Assembly (NCBI RefSeq): GCF_013385425.1
Contig: NZ_JACAQA010000020.1
Coordinates: 1 to 64,000 of the forward strand
Direction: 5' to 3'
Source: Pseudomonas gingeri
Lineage (GTDB): Bacteria > Pseudomonadota > Gammaproteobacteria > Pseudomonadales > Pseudomonadaceae
DNA: 64,000 nucleotides
Part shown: positions 61,547 to 64,000 of the stretch, piece after piece
Position numbering within the stretch: the first letter of the stretch is position 1
Layout of the letters: every line of letters begins with the position of its first letter
Made by a program: the position numbers and the translations under genes
The notes under the pieces: generated by a model
Database searches by the model: none
What the model was told of the DNA's origin: nothing
What the model saw: only the letters and a program-made list of their open reading frames with translations

Positions 61547-64000
61547 AGCGTGGTTTGAAAATACTCGGCCTGGCGCTTGTCGCGCTGATGCTGTTGTTGC
61601 TGGTGTCGTTGGGTCTGCTGCTGGGCACCCAGGCCGGCAGTCGCTGGGCGTTGGCACAGGTGCCGGGCTTGAGCGTGGAAAATTTCCAGGGTCATCTGGG
61701 CGGGCAGTGGAGCGCCGATCATCTGCTCTGGCAGCAGGGCGGCAATCGGGTTGAATTGCAGCAGCCGCGCTTCAATTGGTCGCCGCTGTGCCTGACGCAC
61801 TTTGTGCTCTGTGTCGATCAGTTGGAAGTCGAGCGGGTCGACCTGCGCTTTGAACCGAGCGCGCCGGCCGAGAGCGGGCCGCTGAGCTTGCCGACGCTGA
61901 AACTGCCGGTGGCGATCGAGTTGCGCCAGGTGCGTATCGGCAGCCTGTGGCTCGATGGCAGCGAGCAGCTCAAGGAATTGCAACTGGCCGCGCACTGGAC
62001 GGCGCAGGGTTTGCAGATCGATACTGTGCATCTGCAGCACGACGACCTCAGCCTGGACCTCTCCGGGCTGCTGCAACCGAGCGGCGACTGGCCGCTGGCG
62101 GCCGAGGGCAAGCTGCTGTTGCCGGCCCCGGGCGGCGAGCCCTGGGCCCTGGCGCTGGAGGTGCAGGGCGATCTGCTCAAGACCCTCAAGCTCAAGGCCA
62201 ACAGCAGCGGTTATCTGCAGGGCCAACTGACGGGCGAACTGGAGGCCCTGGCCGAGCACCTGCCGGCCCGGGTGCGGATCACTGCCGATGGCTTCAAGGC
62301 CAGCGCCGAACTGCCGGATACCCTGCAACTCAATCAGCTTGAACTCACCGGCAGCGGCAACCTGAAAGACGGTTACCAGCTCCAGGGCAAGGCCGTGCTG
62401 CCGGCCGAGCAAGGTCCCGTCGACCTCAACCTGCAAGGCCGGGTCGATGCGCGGGGCGCGCAGATCGCCGCGCTGGACCTGACGGCCGATGCCAAACAGC
62501 GGCTGAAACTCAGCGCCGAACTGGACTGGCAGAAGGGCTTCGCTGTCGACGCCAAGGTCGACTGGCTGGACTTTCCCTGGCATCGCCTGTACCCGTTGAT
62601 CGAGGAACCGGCGGTCAAGGCGCGGACCCTGGTCGGTGAGGTGCATTACCGTGACGGCAACTACCTGGGTTTCGTCCAGGCCGATCTCGACGGCCCGGCG
62701 GGCAAGTTCAGGCTGCTGACGCCGTTCAGTGGCGACCTGAAACAGATCGCCCTGCCGCAGCTCGAACTGAGGGCGGGGCAGGGCAAGGCCAGCGGTTACC
62801 TGAAGTTGCAATTCGCCGATGGCATCGCCTGGGACACCGCACTGGACCTGAGCGCGCTCAATCCGGCTTACTGGCTGGCGGAGTTGCCCGGGACCCTGGC
62901 CGGGCCGCTGCGCAGCAAAGGCGAGTTGAAGAACCAGCAGTTGAACCTGGAGGCGAATATCGACCTCAAGGGCAAACTGCGCGGGCAACCGGCAGTGTTA
63001 CAAGCCAAGGCCAGCGGTAGAGGCGAGCAATGGACCCTGGGTGCCCTGGACATTCGTTTGGGCGATAACCGTATCCAGGGCAGCGGCAGCCTGCAACAAC
63101 GCCTGGCCGGGCAGCTCGACCTCAACCTGCCGCGCCTGGGCCAGCTCTGGCCGCAGTTGCGCGGACAAGTCAAAGGCCGGGTCGATCTCGCCGGCACGCT
63201 GAAGGCGCCGCAAGGCAAGGTCAGCCTGCACGGCCAGCAGTTGGTATTTGCCGATAACCGTCTGCAAAACCTCAGTCTCGAGGCCAACCTCGATAGCGCC
63301 CAACGTGGGCAACTGGATCTCGAGGGCGAAGGTATCCAGGCCGGCGAAACGGCCCTGGGTACCCTGACCTTGCACGGGCAGGGCGATCTCAAGCGCCAGC
63401 AAGCGCAGCTCGATCTGCAAGGCCCGCTGTTGAAACTGGCCCTGGGCCTGGACGGCGGACTCGACAAAGGCAACTGGCGCGGGCGCCTGGTTTCCGGCGA
63501 TGTACAGACCGGCGGCCAGGACTGGAAACTGCAGAACCCGGCCAAACTCGAATACCTTGCCGATGGCCGATTGAATTTCGGCAGCCACTGCTGGCTGTCG
63601 GGAGAGGCCAGCCTGTGCGGCGAGGATCAGCGGTTGATGCCCGAACCGCGCTTGCGTTATCACCTCAAGCAATTCCCCCTGGAAAGCCTGGGGCAATGGT
63701 TGCCCCGCGACTTCGCCTGGCAGGGCCGGCTGAATGCCGACCTGCAAGTGGACCTGCCGGCCAGCGGCCCCAAGGGCCAGATCATAATCGATGCCAGTGG
63801 CGGCACCCTGCGTATTCGCGAACGACGCAGATGGCTGGACTTCCCCTACGAGACCCTCAAGCTGACCAGCAACCTGACCCCGCGGCGGGTCGACACGGTC
63901 CTGGATTTTCGCGGTGGCAAGCTTGGCGAACTGATGCTCCAGGCGCAGATCAATCCCCTGGCGAAGAACAAACCCCTGACCGGCGATTTCCGTCTCAGCG
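61543..64000 (+). CDS. tamB: TamB, AsmA-like inner-membrane translocation protein, 3' end outside window
   Basis: Open frame from a GTG at 61543 that overlaps the tamA stop and runs off the right edge: 819 codons seen of a usual 1200 or so. N-terminal membrane anchor (LGLALVALMLLLLVSLGLLLG), then long repeats of amphipathic beta strands typical of the beta-taco groove. Motifs such as LSVENFQGHLGGQWSADHLLW are conserved. The DUF490 domain should lie beyond the edge. It forms the periplasm-spanning partner of TamA. Confidence 0.92.
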   Translation, partial: MKRGLKILGLALVALMLLLLVSLGLLLGTQAGSRWALAQVPGLSVENFQGHLGGQWSADHLLWQQGGNRVELQQPRFNWSPLCLTHFVLCVDQLEVERVDLRFEPSAPAESGPLSLPTLKLPVAIELRQVRIGSLWLDGSEQLKELQLAAHWTAQGLQIDTVHLQHDDLSLDLSGLLQPSGDWPLAAEGKLLLPAPGGEPWALALEVQGDLLKTLKLKANSSGYLQGQLTGELEALAEHLPARVRITADGFKASAELPDTLQLNQLELTGSGNLKDGYQLQGKAVLPAEQGPVDLNLQGRVDARGAQIAALDLTADAKQRLKLSAELDWQKGFAVDAKVDWLDFPWHRLYPLIEEPAVKARTLVGEVHYRDGNYLGFVQADLDGPAGKFRLLTPFSGDLKQIALPQLELRAGQGKASGYLKLQFADGIAWDTALDLSALNPAYWLAELPGTLAGPLRSKGELKNQQLNLEANIDLKGKLRGQPAVLQAKASGRGEQWTLGALDIRLGDNRIQGSGSLQQRLAGQLDLNLPRLGQLWPQLRGQVKGRVDLAGTLKAPQGKVSLHGQQLVFADNRLQNLSLEANLDSAQRGQLDLEGEGIQAGETALGTLTLHGQGDLKRQQAQLDLQGPLLKLALGLDGGLDKGNWRGRLVSGDVQTGGQDWKLQNPAKLEYLADGRLNFGSHCWLSGEASLCGEDQRLMPEPRLRYHLKQFPLESLGQWLPRDFAWQGRLNADLQVDLPASGPKGQIIIDASGGTLRIRERRRWLDFPYETLKLTSNLTPRRVDTVLDFRGGKLGELMLQAQINPLAKNKPLTGDFRLS

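Overview
The window looks like chromosome of a fluorescent Pseudomonas of the P. fluorescens group. The evidence is a pyoverdine maturation/export block in the known order (pvdO-N-M / pvdP / opmQ-pvdT-pvdR / fpvI), a recognisable PrrF small RNA, a liu leucine/isovalerate catabolism operon, several REP/REPIN palindromes of the 'GTAGGAGC...GCTTGC' type, and high GC with short operons. No tRNA, rRNA, CRISPR, IS element or replication origin was seen.

1-10.9 kb: pyoverdine maturation (pvdM, pvdN, pvdO, pvdP) and export (pvdR-pvdT-opmQ), plus the ECF sigma factor gene fpvI. Three TAAAT-N16-CGT boxes typical of PvdS promoters lie exactly where expected, two of them back to back between pvdM and pvdP. 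fpvI has a Fur-overlapped promoter, but fpvR is not beside it. 10.9-19.3 kb: mixed housekeeping and orphan genes (MgtC-like protein, LuxR-type response regulator, dkgB, a beta-propeller protein, a thioesterase/thiolase pair, pirin, and an MscS channel with a cyclic-nucleotide-binding-like domain). 19.3-24.0 kb: a complete sulfide-oxidation unit (persulfide dioxygenase, sulfide:quinone oxidoreductase and TauE exporter) divergent from a FisR-type sigma-54 activator. Its control region carries a striking array of six TGGCA repeats.

24-37 kb: a PLP dehydratase/LysR pair, a 2-oxoadipate dioxygenase gene (hglS), a redoxin remnant, a fecI-fecR-fecA-like surface-signalling iron uptake unit, an MFS transporter, a doxX/LysR pair, a cytosolic-carboxypeptidase-like M14 peptidase, and the Fur-regulated sRNA PrrF. 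37.5-38.6 kb: a DUF6124-type small protein divergent from an S24/CI-like repressor whose catalytic Ser and Lys are both replaced.

38.8-54.3 kb: liuABCD and, 8 kb away, liuE-liuR. Each unit has its own 20-bp LiuR palindrome. Between them lie two large accessory genes that look like host-targeted effectors: a 1664-residue protein with leucine-rich repeats and an IpaH/NEL-type E3 ubiquitin ligase domain (Cys1426), and a 712-residue protein whose C-terminal half resembles the pertussis/cholera-toxin ADP-ribosyltransferase fold, interrupted by a Ser-rich insert. The second protein is the most likely undescribed item in the window. 54.4-64 kb: a LysR/acyl-CoA dehydrogenase pair, a phosphate-binding-protein/OmpA fusion, xthA, an acetyltransferase, and the tamA-tamB outer-membrane translocation operon, with tamB running off the right edge.
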